A stretch of DNA of 64,000 nucleotides from Bacteroidales bacterium (lineage in GTDB: Bacteria > Bacteroidota > Bacteroidia > Bacteroidales > UBA4417): contig JADJGZ010000001.1 in the NCBI GenBank assembly GCA_016707785.1, forward strand, positions 124,001 through 188,000. The letters run 5' to 3'. The translations under genes and the position numbers were made by a program. Below the pieces are notes generated by a model that worked only from the letters and a program-made list of their open reading frames with translations, did no database searches and was not told the DNA's origin. How positions within the stretch are numbered: position 1 is the stretch's first letter; every line of letters starts with the position of its first letter. Below are positions 41,707-51,101 of the stretch, one piece after another.

Positions 41707-42159
41707 ATGAAAACCATGAATAACATTTTTAAAAGCACGGCACTTGTGCTATTGTTTCTCGTAAGTTTTTCCCTGGACGCCCAGGATCTTAGAGATGGAG
41801 ACAACATTGCACCTTGTTTAGGACTAACTATGGAATCCGAGCAGGTGAAACAACTGATTAAAGCTTATGATATGAAGGACGATATGCCGGGAGTAAAAGC
41901 AGGGAAGGGACTTACTTTTTATTGCCCGGATACCTGGATTCAAAGGATTACATTTCAGAATAATAGCGCTTATGGTTCCTTCAGGGGGGAATTGCCATTT
42001 GGCCTTGATTTCGGAATGTCGGTCAGGGAGATCAAGGAAAAATTTCCTTCTGCTAAGGAAACGGAAGATTACATTAAATTTTATGCAACAAAATACTGGG
42101 TAGAAATCAAATTTGCCTCTCCCAGGAAAAAGAAAATTGAATTCATCTCAATATCCTAA
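41707..42159 (+). CDS. Small exported protein of unknown function
   Basis: Exported protein of 150 residues with a signal peptide (about 1-25, FSLDAQ; a second ATG at 41716 is possible). The mature part (EQVKQLIKAYDMKDDMPGVKAGKGLTFYCPDTWIQRITFQNN, FGLDFGMSVREIKEKFPSAKE) looks like a domain in which a short helix precedes a beta-sheet. GLDFGMSVREI recalls motifs in Bacteroidota immunity-type proteins, but I would not name it. The next gene starts six bases after its stop, so they are probably co-expressed. Confidence 0.65.
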   Translation: MKTMNNIFKSTALVLLFLVSFSLDAQDLRDGDNIAPCLGLTMESEQVKQLIKAYDMKDDMPGVKAGKGLTFYCPDTWIQRITFQNNSAYGSFRGELPFGLDFGMSVREIKEKFPSAKETEDYIKFYATKYWVEIKFASPRKKKIEFISIS

Positions 42160-42164
42160 GATTT

Positions 42165-42779
42165 ATGAAAAGAGGCATTGCACTTTTTATTGGGCTGATA
42201 TGGGCCTTGTCGATCAAGGCTCAGGTCAATTACTGCGAAATATTCATCAACTCGTTTAACGAAAGTGCCCAGGGTTTTCCATCCTTCCGGCCGGGTATTC
42301 CGGATTCGTTGGTTAGAAATACTGATATAAATCCAACGTTCGTTGAACCCTATGGATTGAAAAGCGGCTGGATCGGAAAAGCTGAGGCCCAGCAATCAGC
42401 CAGGTATCCCGGACACACCTATACCGAATGGGAAATGCATCTTCGATCCAATGCCACCAGTGCTGGTGAAAGTAGTCTGGAAGAAGTGTACGAACCATTG
42501 AAGGCCCAGTTTAGTCAATCAGTTAATAGTATTTATCAATCATGCCTGCAAGAACTTGCCTTAAGTGAATCGTATAATATCACTGAAGAATACTCAAACC
42601 TGGTGTTTGGATATCTTATTTATCCGAAAGCAGTTACCCTCAGCGAAAAATCAGACTTTTCCAAAGCAAAAGAAGAACTTAGGGAGTTTCCATATATTTA
42701 TATCACTTTAGAAAAAAGCTGGGGTGTGAACAGCTATTATTTTTCCTATTCAATCCATGGACTCAGATATAATGAATAG
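42165..42779 (+). CDS. Exported protein of unknown function
   Basis: Exported protein of 204 residues, signal peptide about 1-19 (ALSIKAQ). The mature part is mainly helical and polar (SSLEEVYEPLKAQFSQSVNSIYQSCLQELALSE), with one cysteine in NYCEIF and a second in YQSCLQ. No family is recognised. It is the last gene of the short exported cluster and is followed by a strong terminator. Confidence 0.65.
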   Translation: MKRGIALFIGLIWALSIKAQVNYCEIFINSFNESAQGFPSFRPGIPDSLVRNTDINPTFVEPYGLKSGWIGKAEAQQSARYPGHTYTEWEMHLRSNATSAGESSLEEVYEPLKAQFSQSVNSIYQSCLQELALSESYNITEEYSNLVFGYLIYPKAVTLSEKSDFSKAKEELREFPYIYITLEKSWGVNSYYFSYSIHGLRYNE

Positions 42780-42810
42780 CAGAATCTGAAATACTATACT
42801 TTTTAACAAA

Positions 42811-42840
42811 GCAGCCCCTGTTAATGGGGCTGTTTTATTT
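42811..42840 (+). terminator. Intrinsic terminator after the exported-protein cluster
   Basis: Stem CAGCCCC with GGGGCTG (7 bp), 7-nt loop, followed by TTTTATTT. Confidence 0.78.
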
Positions 42841-42944
42841 CAGAACAAAATGTTCTATAGAGGAAATGTCGCTGAAGAATCAAGTGAGCCAACGGCCCAG
42901 ACTGCCAGCTTTCTCAAAGTCATCGAACCAAAAATCCGGAGCTT

Positions 42945-43610
42945 TCAGACCTTATTATACCAGTTCACAAGCTCTACCCTGGATTTAAGTTGAAGCTTGA
43001 GGTAGATATTTTCAATGTGTTTTTTCACTGTGGAAGGACTGATGAAAAGCTTCTCAGCGATGTCCTGGTTCCTGGAGCCCTGCACAAGTTGTTCAAGGAT
43101 TTCTATTTCCCTCCTGGTTAACTGTTCATCTGACTCTGGACTTATGACAGCTTTTGCTTCCGGTTTATACCCCGATACCATCATTTTCAGTGATTTTGAA
43201 GCAATGAGCGCCGACATGGGGGCTCCGCCTTCCATAACCTCTTCGAAAGAAGCAAGCATCTTGCCCAGTTTTTCATCCTTGAGCAGATATCCGGTAGCCC
43301 CGGCTTTGATGGCATTGAAGATATTGTCTTCAGTTTCGAATACAGTGAGCATGATCACCTTGATATGCGGATACGACTGCCTGATCCTGAAGGTTGTTTC
43401 TATTCCATCCATATCTGGCATCTCGATATCCATCAGGATGATGTCAGGATGCTGATGATTATTCTTCAGCCAGTCAATTGCCTTCCTTCCACGGTCCTCA
43501 TGAAACAGCAGGCTGATATTGTCAACCAGCTGGAGTTTCTGCATCAGCTGTCTTGCCAGGCGGATATTATCATCCACGATCCCGATCTTCATAGGTATTC
43601 CTGTTTTCAT
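42945..43610 (-). CDS. NarL/LuxR-type response regulator
   Basis: Regulator of 221 residues and the partner of the broken propeller kinase upstream on the same strand (32-base gap). The receiver has acidic pocket DD (13-14), phosphoacceptor Asp61 (IILMDIEMP), TVFE switch and lysine in YLLKDE. A LuxR helix-turn-helix spans about 160-218 (LTRREIEILEQLVQGSRNQDI, SPSTVKKHIENIYLKLQL). An internal ATG at 43592 with a better AGGA upstream could be the true start. It closely parallels the pair at 12-15.8 kb. Confidence 0.92.
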   Translation of the reverse strand: MKTGIPMKIGIVDDNIRLARQLMQKLQLVDNISLLFHEDRGRKAIDWLKNNHQHPDIILMDIEMPDMDGIETTFRIRQSYPHIKVIMLTVFETEDNIFNAIKAGATGYLLKDEKLGKMLASFEEVMEGGAPMSALIASKSLKMMVSGYKPEAKAVISPESDEQLTRREIEILEQLVQGSRNQDIAEKLFISPSTVKKHIENIYLKLQLKSRVELVNWYNKV

Positions 43611-43642
43611 GGCAAGTTTAGCTCAGTTGATGAAAATATATA

Positions 43643-45037
43643 TCAGCCATTCAGCCTATTTTTTGCAATCATCATCTCTACAATTGTACCTTTCGGATGA
43701 TTTCCACTGATCTTCAGATCAGCATGTATATCTGCCGCCCTTTGTCTCATGGAAAGAAGTCCATGCCCTTCAGTTGAATCTGTCTGAATGCCTCTTCCAT
43801 CGTCCTCAATGACAATGCGTATATATTCCTCATTTTCCTCTATAACTACCTTAAGAATTCCTGCTTTGGCATGTTTCAGGGTGTTATGAACAGATTCCTG
43901 CATAATACGGAAAAGATTTAGTCCTATGATAGGGTCAATTTGAAGTGTGGAATCGAGATGATTCAAAAACATGCATTTAATCCCAGGTTTACTTTCCATG
44001 ATACGGAAAAACCACTTTTCGAACTGAACAGCCAGGCTGCTGCTGGTCATGGAGCCAGGTGCCAGTGCCCAGATGGAATCACGAAGCTGTTGCATGCTCT
44101 CCCTGGCTGCTTGTTGCAGTTTATCGAGGTTGGAGGGTAGCTGATCAAGTTTGTCAAATTCAATCAGCATTTCGGTTGCTTCCAGTCCTGAAATCAGGTA
44201 TGTGAGCTGGCTGCCAAGGTTATCATGTAATTCCCTTGAGATCCTCGTCCTTTCCTGTGCGACCTTTCTTTCAGCATCTAGCTTTTGTAACTTCCAGCGA
44301 AGCCTGATATAGGAGAAATACCTGACAATGAAGAAGATGGCTGCAATTACCAGAAGCCCTGCAAATATTCTAAACCAGGTAGTCTGCCAGACCTTTGGCT
44401 TTACTACTACGGAGATACTGATATTATCTGCATTCAGGTAGCCTGTTTCATCGATCAACCTGATATTCAAGGCGTATTTCCCGGGAGGTAAATAATTGTA
44501 AATGATTTTATTCAGGGCTTTTGAAGTTCGATGATAGTTTTCATCTACTCCTTCTAACTGATATTCAAAAACCGGTTTTAAATGAGGAAGTCCCGCACTA
44601 AGTAATACTGTGAGATCAAGCGATTGATTGCCTGCCGGTACTACTATGGAAGAAATGCTGTGAAATCCTGACAGGACAGAAATTTTTTGCTTTGAATGGA
44701 ATATTTCAGGAATATCTTTTCGATAGAATGTAAGCATGCCTTTCTCCCCCGCGACCATTACTACCTCATCATCCATATAAAACGCCATCTGGTTGAAATC
44801 ATTGAATGGCAGTACATTGGAACGGTTTATCAGAGTAGATTTCAAGGATTTTCTATTCAGCAGGCAAAGTCCATTAGAGGTAAGCAACAGATGATCCCTG
44901 TCAGGGAAGAGTATTCCATACACATTTACTGGTGAGGTTGCCAGTGGTATAGAGCTGAAGATCCTGGTGGTAGTATCGTAAGAACACAGGCCGGCTCCCA
45001 TGGTAGCAAGATAAAAGGTTGACCCATTGACCTGGTT
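43643..45037 (-). pseudogene. Second propeller kinase, C-terminal kinase part (frame-broken)
   Basis: Kinase half of the second propeller sensor kinase. It contains the last propeller blades (NGSTFYLATMGAGLCSYD, DHLLLTSNGLCLLN), a Y_Y_Y domain (SAGLPHLKPVFEYQLEGVDENYHR, LPPGKYALNIRLID), a transmembrane helix (IFAGLLVIAAIFFIVRYF), HisKA_3 (AQERTRISRELHDNLGSQLTYL) and HATPase (MQESVHNTLKHAKA, IEDDGRGIQTD, GHGLLSMRQRAAD). It joins the middle fragment only after a frame change near 45037-45045. The junction reads normally if two A residues are added (GAT ATC AAA AAC CAG GTC). It is probably functional only if the break is not real. Confidence 0.82.
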
Positions 45038-45530
45038 TGATATCCAGAATTACATTGCTGCAAATAGTGTTTTCTTCATCAGTATTACTAAAATAAGAAT
45101 GGACCAGTTTCAGGTTACGGTCAAAAATTTTAAGTCCCAGGCCTGTCCCCAGCCACAAATGGCCCGATTGATCTTCATAGGCACTAAAAACATTGTCTGA
45201 GCGGACATAAGCCTGGTTGAAATAGATGATCTGTTGACTTTTCTGATCAAAAATAAATGGACTGATATTGGTTTGAAGAAGTATTCTTCCATCGGATAAT
45301 CGTTTGCATCCATAACTAAATTCAGTTTTGATAGCCGCATTGATAACCTGGTGTGGTTTAAACGAATAAGTTCTTTTATTCATCAGCCAGAAGCCTTTTC
45401 CGTAGGTTGCTACAAGGTAATCGTTATGATCATAGTCAATGACTGAGCAAACAGGAAATCTGCTAACAGATGAGGTCGGGACGAGTTTTAAGTCTGAGAC
45501 CTGCGCCCTGCGAATTGTCCAATGCAGCAC
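44901..45530 (-). pseudogene. Second propeller kinase, middle propeller fragment (frame-broken)
   Basis: Middle propeller region, meaningful from about 45500 to 45045 (SRFPVCSVIDYDHNDYLVATYGKGFWL, HLWLGTGLGLKIFD, NTICSNVILDI). The frame runs on to 44901, but that tail is nonsense. It is preceded by an in-frame TAA at 45534-45536, and the bases between are best read in another frame (GAALDNSQGAGLRLK). So two lesions flank the segment 45480-45536. Confidence 0.75.
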
Positions 45531-45533
45531 CCA

Positions 45534-46607
45534 TTAGTAGAGCCAATTATCACTTTCCTGTTTCATCCAGTTTTCGGAAGTACCAGAATGAACGGCATCC
45601 GGCTTTTCATTTGTCAGGAAAGAAATTTTCGATGAATTATGATCCTGGTAACTCATTCCGCTTCCATCGCCACCCGCCCAAAGAACTCCTGATGGGTCGA
45701 AGTAATAACAGTTTGGAGAGGTTGAAGTTACTGTTGCTTCATTACCTGTTTCTTTGGTAAAGAATAATGGTTGAGGATCATTTAATGACCGAAGGACTCC
45801 CATTCCCTGTTCACTGAAAAACCAGATAAGCTCTTTGCTGTCCCTGTTCAATAATCGTCGGGAAGTAGGTGCAAATGTTACTTTATAAGGTAGTCGTATT
45901 AACTTCTTCGCATTGATTTGAAGCCGGTATAATCCGTCCTTTTTTGCAATTATCCAGCAATTTTCTTTTTCCCACCAGGCGGCTCCCAGTATAGCTGAAT
46001 CTGACAGTATTAACTGTTGATTTCCGGACTTATACCTAATCAAAGACTTAACAGTATAAAACACCAGTGACCCATCTTCATCAAGCATGAAATCATAGGT
46101 ACCAGGCGTCACAATGGTGTCGAGCATATCCATTTTGCCGGCCCTGATATCCATCTCAAATATTCCCATATGGGTTAGTCCATATAGGTGAGTACTGTCT
46201 TTGTTAAAAGCTATCCGGTTCACGCCTGAATGAAAGGTTTGATTGCTTTTATACGAAATAATGGTCTCGTTGGCGGGATTAAACCTGACAAGAGCATTCC
46301 GCGCACCTGCATAAATATAGGTTCCATCAGTTCCTAAAGCACTGATGAAAGGATTGATTTTCAGACTGTCAGGAAAAAGCACTTTTCGATACTCCGTACC
46401 ATCAAAGCAGTACAAACCGGTGGAAGTACCCATATATAAAAGTCCATTTGGAACCCTTAAGAAACAAGTGACAGAAGGATCAGGAATTCCATCTTCAATA
46501 TCAAGGCTCCTCCAGAGACTCTGCTGTGTCAAACCCCGAAATGGAGTAGAAATAATAAGCAGCAAAACTGTCGAAATAAAAAGGTTTTTCAGTCTTTCTG
46601 ATATCAT
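45534..46607 (-). pseudogene. Second propeller kinase, N-terminal sensor part (frame-broken)
   Basis: N-terminal part of the sensor with signal peptide (about 1-27, FRGLTQ) and propeller repeats (LLYMGTSTGLYCFDGTEYRK, YIYAGARNALVRF, VLWAGGDGSGMSY). The frame ends in TAA at 45534 right after SDNWLY. Adding one A (TAC ATA ATG GGT) continues into the GAAL frame. With all lesions repaired the protein would have about 985 residues and the same architecture as the kinase at 12-15 kb. Confidence 0.8.
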
Positions 46608-46674
46608 AAAACAAATGCTATTCTTTAATATCCGGGATAAAGTAAGAACTATGAGAGTTTAACATGCTGTAGGA

Positions 46675-47853
46675 TTATTGATTATCAGGATAAAGCAGGT
46701 ATTTATTCCTGGTTTTTTTGAAATGGGTAAGATCCTTTTGCCAGCTTTCGCGGATTGCTTCTTCTGACATGCCTTCCATCACCTGCTTCCTGAGTTTGTC
46801 GGTGCCTGCAAGTTTATCAAAGTAGGGAATGAAAAATCTGGAATTCATGTTGAGTTCCGTATAAGCCTTAATCAACCAATCAAGGTTCACTTCACCCTGG
46901 TGTTTCAGCCTGGCGACCTCTTCTGAAAGTCTGAAACCATGACATTCAATTCCTTCGAGGGGTGGTTTGTCGCTAACTCCCGAAATAGGTATGGGGGTAA
47001 AGGCCATATTCCCGGACTTCAGGTCAGGATGTCCATAGATTTCAAAAGGAAAATCTGTTCCTCTTCCAATGCTTACTACTGTACCTTCAAAAAGGCAAAG
47101 TGAGGGGTATAAATAGATAGAATTCATCCCTGGCAAATTGGGTGAAGGCCTGACAGGTAATTGATATCGGGTGCTATGAGAATATTTACGGCATTCAATT
47201 ACCACCAGTTTGCAATGAATTCCGTTTTTCAACCATTTCTCTCCGTTAACCATGAGAGCATATTCGCCAATGGTCATGCCATAAACGATGGGCACCGGGT
47301 GTAATCCAACAAAGGAGGTAAATGCTGGCTCCAGCACAGGGCCATCAATAAAATAACCATTAGGATTGGGACGATCGAGGAGGATAAGAGGAATATTATT
47401 CTCTGCACATGCCTCCATAACATAAGTCAGGGTGGATATATAGGTATAGAACCTGCATCCTACATCCTGGATGTCGAAGATCATGATATTAATGCCTTTC
47501 ATGTCCTCAGGCTTTGGCTTCTTATGGTCGCCGTACAATGAAACAACCGGAATGCCGGTCTTAGAGTCGGTTTCATTGTCAATCAGGGCACCATCAGCGG
47601 CATTTCCCCTGAATCCATGTTCCGGACTGAAAATCTTTTCTATTTTGATACCCCTTGATAATAAGGTGTCAACTAAATGAGTTTTGCCAACCATAGAGGT
47701 ATGGTTTCCAACCAATCCAATTTTTTGTCCTGTCAGCATCGGGAGATACTCATTCATCCTGTAAGAAGCAGGGATCACCAGGTTCCCATCTGCAAAAGAA
47801 AAGAAAGGAATTACCAGGTAAAACAATATTGCAACACTGGCTATTAGCTTCAT
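46675..47853 (-). CDS. DUF1343 / NamZ-type exo-beta-N-acetylmuramidase
   Basis: Exported protein of 392 residues (signal about 1-21) in the DUF1343 family, now known as NamZ exo-N-acetylmuramidase (GH171), which releases MurNAc from peptidoglycan fragments. Family motifs visible are IGLVGNHTS, FSPEHGFRG, PVVSLYGDHKKPKPEDMKGINIMIFDIQDVGCRFYTYISTL and LLDRPNPNG in the N-terminal half, and VSIGRGTDFPFEIYG in the C-terminal half. A role in cell-wall recycling follows from the family. It is on the same strand as the propeller kinase, with a 67-base gap. Confidence 0.9.
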   Translation of the reverse strand: MKLIASVAILFYLVIPFFSFADGNLVIPASYRMNEYLPMLTGQKIGLVGNHTSMVGKTHLVDTLLSRGIKIEKIFSPEHGFRGNAADGALIDNETDSKTGIPVVSLYGDHKKPKPEDMKGINIMIFDIQDVGCRFYTYISTLTYVMEACAENNIPLILLDRPNPNGYFIDGPVLEPAFTSFVGLHPVPIVYGMTIGEYALMVNGEKWLKNGIHCKLVVIECRKYSHSTRYQLPVRPSPNLPGMNSIYLYPSLCLFEGTVVSIGRGTDFPFEIYGHPDLKSGNMAFTPIPISGVSDKPPLEGIECHGFRLSEEVARLKHQGEVNLDWLIKAYTELNMNSRFFIPYFDKLAGTDKLRKQVMEGMSEEAIRESWQKDLTHFKKTRNKYLLYPDNQ

Positions 47854-47930
47854 TGGGCTTAATTTAGTATCAATTCAGTGAATTAGAGATATGGTTCAAA
47901 CTGCTGTGTCAACACATTCTGTCCTTTTCC

Positions 47931-47938
47931 TACCTTTG
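47931..47938 (+). promoter_or_regulatory. -7 box for the FtsX/LolE-type permease gene
   Basis: TACCTTTG matches TAnnTTTG exactly and lies only 16 bases before the GTG start at 47955, so the leader would be short. Confidence 0.45.
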
Positions 47939-47954
47939 CCTGAAAGCATATCCG

Positions 47955-49175
47955 GTGAATTTTGAATTATTTATAGCTAAGCGGATGATCAGGGGCGGAA
48001 AAAAAACACTTTCCGGTCCTGTGGTCAGGATTTCTATTGCCAGCATAGCTCTTGGCCTGATGGTAATGATCATTTCCGTGGCAATAGTAACCGGTTTCCA
48101 GCAACAGATCAGGGATAAAATTACCGGTTTTGGGGCGCATATACAAATTGCAAAGTTCAATTTAAGTAATTCCTTTGAATATCCTCCAATTCCAATGAAG
48201 CAGGATTTTTACCCTTCATTGGAGAAACTGCCGGGAATAAGGCATATCCAGGTGTTTGCTACCAAAGCCGGGATTATTCAAACAGAAGAACAGATGCAGG
48301 GAGTAGTTATGAAAGGCATAGGTTCTGATTTTGACTGGTCATTCTTCAAAGACAAGCTAGTAGGAGGATCCACGTTTATGGCTGGAAAGCAGGAAGCGAA
48401 TGATTCTGTACTCATTTCCCTTGGACTTTCCAAACTATTGAAGCTCAAGATAGGCGATCCTTTAAGAACCTATTTTATTGTGGATAACCAGGCAAGAGGG
48501 CGGAGATTTATCGTTTCAGGGATTTATAATACAGGTCTTGAAGAATTTGATAAGCTCTATATTTTTGGTGATATCCGTCATATTCAAAAACTAAATGGAT
48601 GGGATTCCAGCCAGGTATCAGGTTTCGAAGTAATGATCAATGATTTTGATAAGATTGATGAAACTACGGAAATGGTTTATAAAAATATTGGTTATGAGCT
48701 TGATGCCAGGTCAATTACTGAAATCTACCCGCAATTATTCGACTGGCTGGAACTCCAGGACATGAATGTTGTAATTATTCTTGTTTTGATGGTGTTGGTA
48801 TCTACAATCGCCATGATCTCCACCTTGCTGGTACTGATACTGGAACGAACACAAATGATAGGGGTGTTAAAAGCCCTCGGAATGCGAAACAGAAGTATCA
48901 GGAAGGTATTCCTTTACAATGCAGTTTATATCATCACACAAGGATTGCTAATAGGCAATATTGCCGGTATTTTACTGTGCTATTTACAGCAACAATTCGG
49001 ACTTGTTCATTTGCCGGAGGAGTCCTATTTTATGAGTGTGGTGCCTATCAACCTTGCCATTGGACAGATATTGCTTTTGAACATTGGGACCCTTATTGTA
49101 TGTAGCCTGATGCTTATCATACCTTCTTATATTATTACTCGTATCAGTCCTGTAAAGGCTATTCGTTTCGATTAG
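47955..49175 (+). CDS. FtsX/LolE-type ABC transporter permease
   Basis: Membrane protein of 406 residues in the MacB/LolCE/FtsX family. It has one N-terminal helix (about 25-48, SIALGLMVMIISVAIVTGF), a large periplasmic MacB-like domain (about 50-260), and three C-terminal helices (about 275-300, 325-350, 375-400). The short motif KTLSGPVVRISIASIALG and the cytoplasmic MIGVLKALGMRNRSIRKVF are typical of lipoprotein-releasing LolC/E-like permeases in Bacteroidota. The start is GTG. No ATP-binding partner is adjacent, as is common in this phylum. A role in lipoprotein trafficking is likely but not proven. Confidence 0.9.
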   Translation: MNFELFIAKRMIRGGKKTLSGPVVRISIASIALGLMVMIISVAIVTGFQQQIRDKITGFGAHIQIAKFNLSNSFEYPPIPMKQDFYPSLEKLPGIRHIQVFATKAGIIQTEEQMQGVVMKGIGSDFDWSFFKDKLVGGSTFMAGKQEANDSVLISLGLSKLLKLKIGDPLRTYFIVDNQARGRRFIVSGIYNTGLEEFDKLYIFGDIRHIQKLNGWDSSQVSGFEVMINDFDKIDETTEMVYKNIGYELDARSITEIYPQLFDWLELQDMNVVIILVLMVLVSTIAMISTLLVLILERTQMIGVLKALGMRNRSIRKVFLYNAVYIITQGLLIGNIAGILLCYLQQQFGLVHLPEESYFMSVVPINLAIGQILLLNIGTLIVCSLMLIIPSYIITRISPVKAIRFD

Positions 49176-49335
49176 AGATTTGCTTTTTGTGATTTTTTTT
49201 CATATCTTTAATATCGGATCACATAAAGTCTGATCCGCTACATATAGTTCTCAGGATAAACATTGTGCTCTAAATAGCCTGCATTCTCACCTGAATATGC
49301 AGGCATTGGTATTAGTGACAATAAAACCTAATCAA

Positions 49336-49797
49336 ATGAAACTATTTGATAAAAAGGGAATTATGATTATTCCTGTGCCGGAGAAGCATCAGGTTGCAAC
49401 AAAGGAAATTATCGTAATTAAAGAATGCTTTTGTCCGAATGGGCACAGACTCATTCATAAAAAGGCCCGGTTTGGAGACTATGATGGTATAGTCATCGGA
49501 GTAAACCAGGTTTCCGGGAAAGGCCTTATTGCCCTAAGTCCAGTATATGGTGACAAATCCAGGATTAGCATTGATATTGATTTACACGAAGGGGAACTAT
49601 TGAACCTTGTTTGTCCTGAATGTAATGTAGGTCTTCCTGTTTATGGAAATTGTGAGTGCGGAGGAGAACTCATGGTAATGTTTATGAAACCTGAAAAAGA
49701 TTTTATGAATTGTGTAGGAATTTGCAACAGGGTTGGATGTAAACATGCAGAAATAAAAAATGAGGGCCAGTTGATGACCCTCATTCAAGGTGATTAG
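49336..49797 (+). CDS. Cysteine-rich (zinc-ribbon-like) protein of unknown function
   Basis: Cytoplasmic protein of 153 residues from the ATG at 49336 (an upstream ATG at 49297 adds 13 residues). It has four cysteine clusters: ECFCPNGH, CPECNV, CECGG and CVGICNRVGCKH, which suggest one or two metal-binding ribbons around a beta-sheet core (RFGDYDGIVIGVNQV). The function is unknown. Two hairpins lie in the upstream region (49215-49237 and 49277-49304), and the gene's last codons contain an 8-bp inverted repeat (AATGAGGG with CCCTCATT). Confidence 0.7.
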   Translation: MKLFDKKGIMIIPVPEKHQVATKEIIVIKECFCPNGHRLIHKKARFGDYDGIVIGVNQVSGKGLIALSPVYGDKSRISIDIDLHEGELLNLVCPECNVGLPVYGNCECGGELMVMFMKPEKDFMNCVGICNRVGCKHAEIKNEGQLMTLIQGD

Positions 49798-49817
49798 TCT
49801 ATATGTTGTTTCAGTAA

Positions 49818-50111
49818 TTAGAGTACAACTACTGAATTCTCGTTTCCAAGTGGAGTAGGTACATGTTTGTCAGCTTGCTCATCATTGAGCCAATTACTGC
49901 CATCCACGAGAAAACGATACTGATATTCGCGTCCGGTTTCAAGCTCGAGTGATGCTGAGAAAATGCCGTCTTTTGATTTCTTCATCGGGGTGGAAGCTTC
50001 GTTCCAACCATTGAACTCTCCAACTAAGGCAACATGCTTTGCTTCTGAGGAAAGTTGAAAAGTAACTTTACAAACAGGTTTTGATTTAAGATACTGTCTT
50101 TTAGCAATCAT
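49818..50111 (-). CDS. Isoamylase N-terminal (CBM48-like) domain protein
   Basis: Stand-alone glycogen-binding-type domain of 97 residues. The early-set/CBM48 fold is recognised from VTFQLSSEAKHVALVGEFNGWNE, the aromatic sugar-binding region ETGREYQYRFLVDGSNWLNDE and the final HVPTPLGNENSVVVL. Such small proteins in Bacteroidota probably bind glycogen or act as regulators of carbohydrate enzymes; no catalytic domain is present. A promoter box lies upstream at 50157. Confidence 0.87.
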   Translation of the reverse strand: MIAKRQYLKSKPVCKVTFQLSSEAKHVALVGEFNGWNEASTPMKKSKDGIFSASLELETGREYQYRFLVDGSNWLNDEQADKHVPTPLGNENSVVVL

Positions 50112-50156
50112 TTTAATAAAGTTTGGTGAATACTAAGTCTAAAAATTTAGCGGGTG

Positions 50157-50164
50157 CAAAAGTA
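50157..50164 (-). promoter_or_regulatory. -7 box for the CBM48-like gene
   Basis: On the minus strand TACTTTTG matches TAnnTTTG, 45 bases upstream of the ATG at 50111. Confidence 0.5.
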
Positions 50165-50378
50165 CTAATTATTTTTAATAGTTCTCAATAATGATATTAA
50201 CAGTTTGTTAACAAGCAAATTGATGATCTGGAGGATCGGTCTAACTTGCTGTAATGCTTATGGCTGTATAAAATATTTTATAAAGTCGATGCCCGGTTCA
50301 ATGTTTTCCAGCTGAATAAAAACTTAAAAAAAACTGTAATTAACGACAGGAGATTTCCAGATAATGCTCAATTTATAA

Positions 50379-51101
50379 TCAGGATTCCTTTTTGTGTAAT
50401 CCACATTCCTTATTATCCGGTAATTCCCACCACCAACGCCCCGCACGAATATCTTCCCCTTTATTTACGGACCTCGTGCATGGCTGGCAACCTATACTGG
50501 GAAACCCTGCATCATGAAGTTTATTATAGGGTACATTATTTTTATGGATATAATCCCATACCATTTCATCTGACCATTCAATCAATGGATTTACTTTAAT
50601 GAGCTGGTTATTTTCATCCCATTCGATCAGCCGGAAATTGGTTCGGGTAACTGATTGCTGTCGACGTAAGCCGGTAATCCATGCATCCAGTCCATTTAAT
50701 GCCCTTTTTAAAGGCTCTATTTTCCTTAAATTGCAACATTCTTTTCTGTTTTCCACACTCTCGTAAAAGAGATTAATCCCCTTGGTGTTCACCATTGTTT
50801 CCACCATTTTTGCATCAGGAAAATACACATCAATGGGAATTCCGTACCTGTTGATAGTCCGATGAAGTACCTCATAGGTTTCAGGAAACATCCTGCCTGT
50901 ATCCAAAGTAAAAATAGAAACTCTCTTATCGATTCCTGCCAGCATAGCGGTGATAACCTGGTCTTCAGCCCCCAGGCTGCTGGAGAAGCGGATCTTATTA
51001 CCAAACAGGCTGAGAACTTCTTTAAGGATGTATTCCGGGCTCTCACCTTCTAATCGTCCATTAAGTTCTTCTATGGTTGCTATTGTTTCGAGGTTATTCA
51101 T
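50379..51101 (-). CDS. cysH: Adenylyl-sulfate (APS) reductase, [4Fe-4S] type
   Basis: Assimilatory sulfonucleotide reductase of 240 residues. The core motifs are FSSSLGAEDQVI (P-loop-like, PP-loop superfamily), TLDTGRMFPETY and ITGLRRQQSVTR. The double cysteine Cys122-Cys123 and the pair Cys205-Cys208 are the [4Fe-4S] ligands that mark APS reductases over PAPS reductases. Catalytic Cys233 sits in the C-terminal ECGLH. It reduces APS to sulfite with thioredoxin. No other sulfate-assimilation gene is adjacent. The start overlaps the end of the MBL hydrolase gene by eight bases, which implies coupling. Confidence 0.93.
   Translation of the reverse strand: MNNLETIATIEELNGRLEGESPEYILKEVLSLFGNKIRFSSSLGAEDQVITAMLAGIDKRVSIFTLDTGRMFPETYEVLHRTINRYGIPIDVYFPDAKMVETMVNTKGINLFYESVENRKECCNLRKIEPLKRALNGLDAWITGLRRQQSVTRTNFRLIEWDENNQLIKVNPLIEWSDEMVWDYIHKNNVPYNKLHDAGFPSIGCQPCTRSVNKGEDIRAGRWWWELPDNKECGLHKKES

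Noticed and set aside
47880..47930. tRNA-like GGTTCAAAC stretch
   Set aside because: No acceptor, D-arm or anticodon arm can be folded around it.
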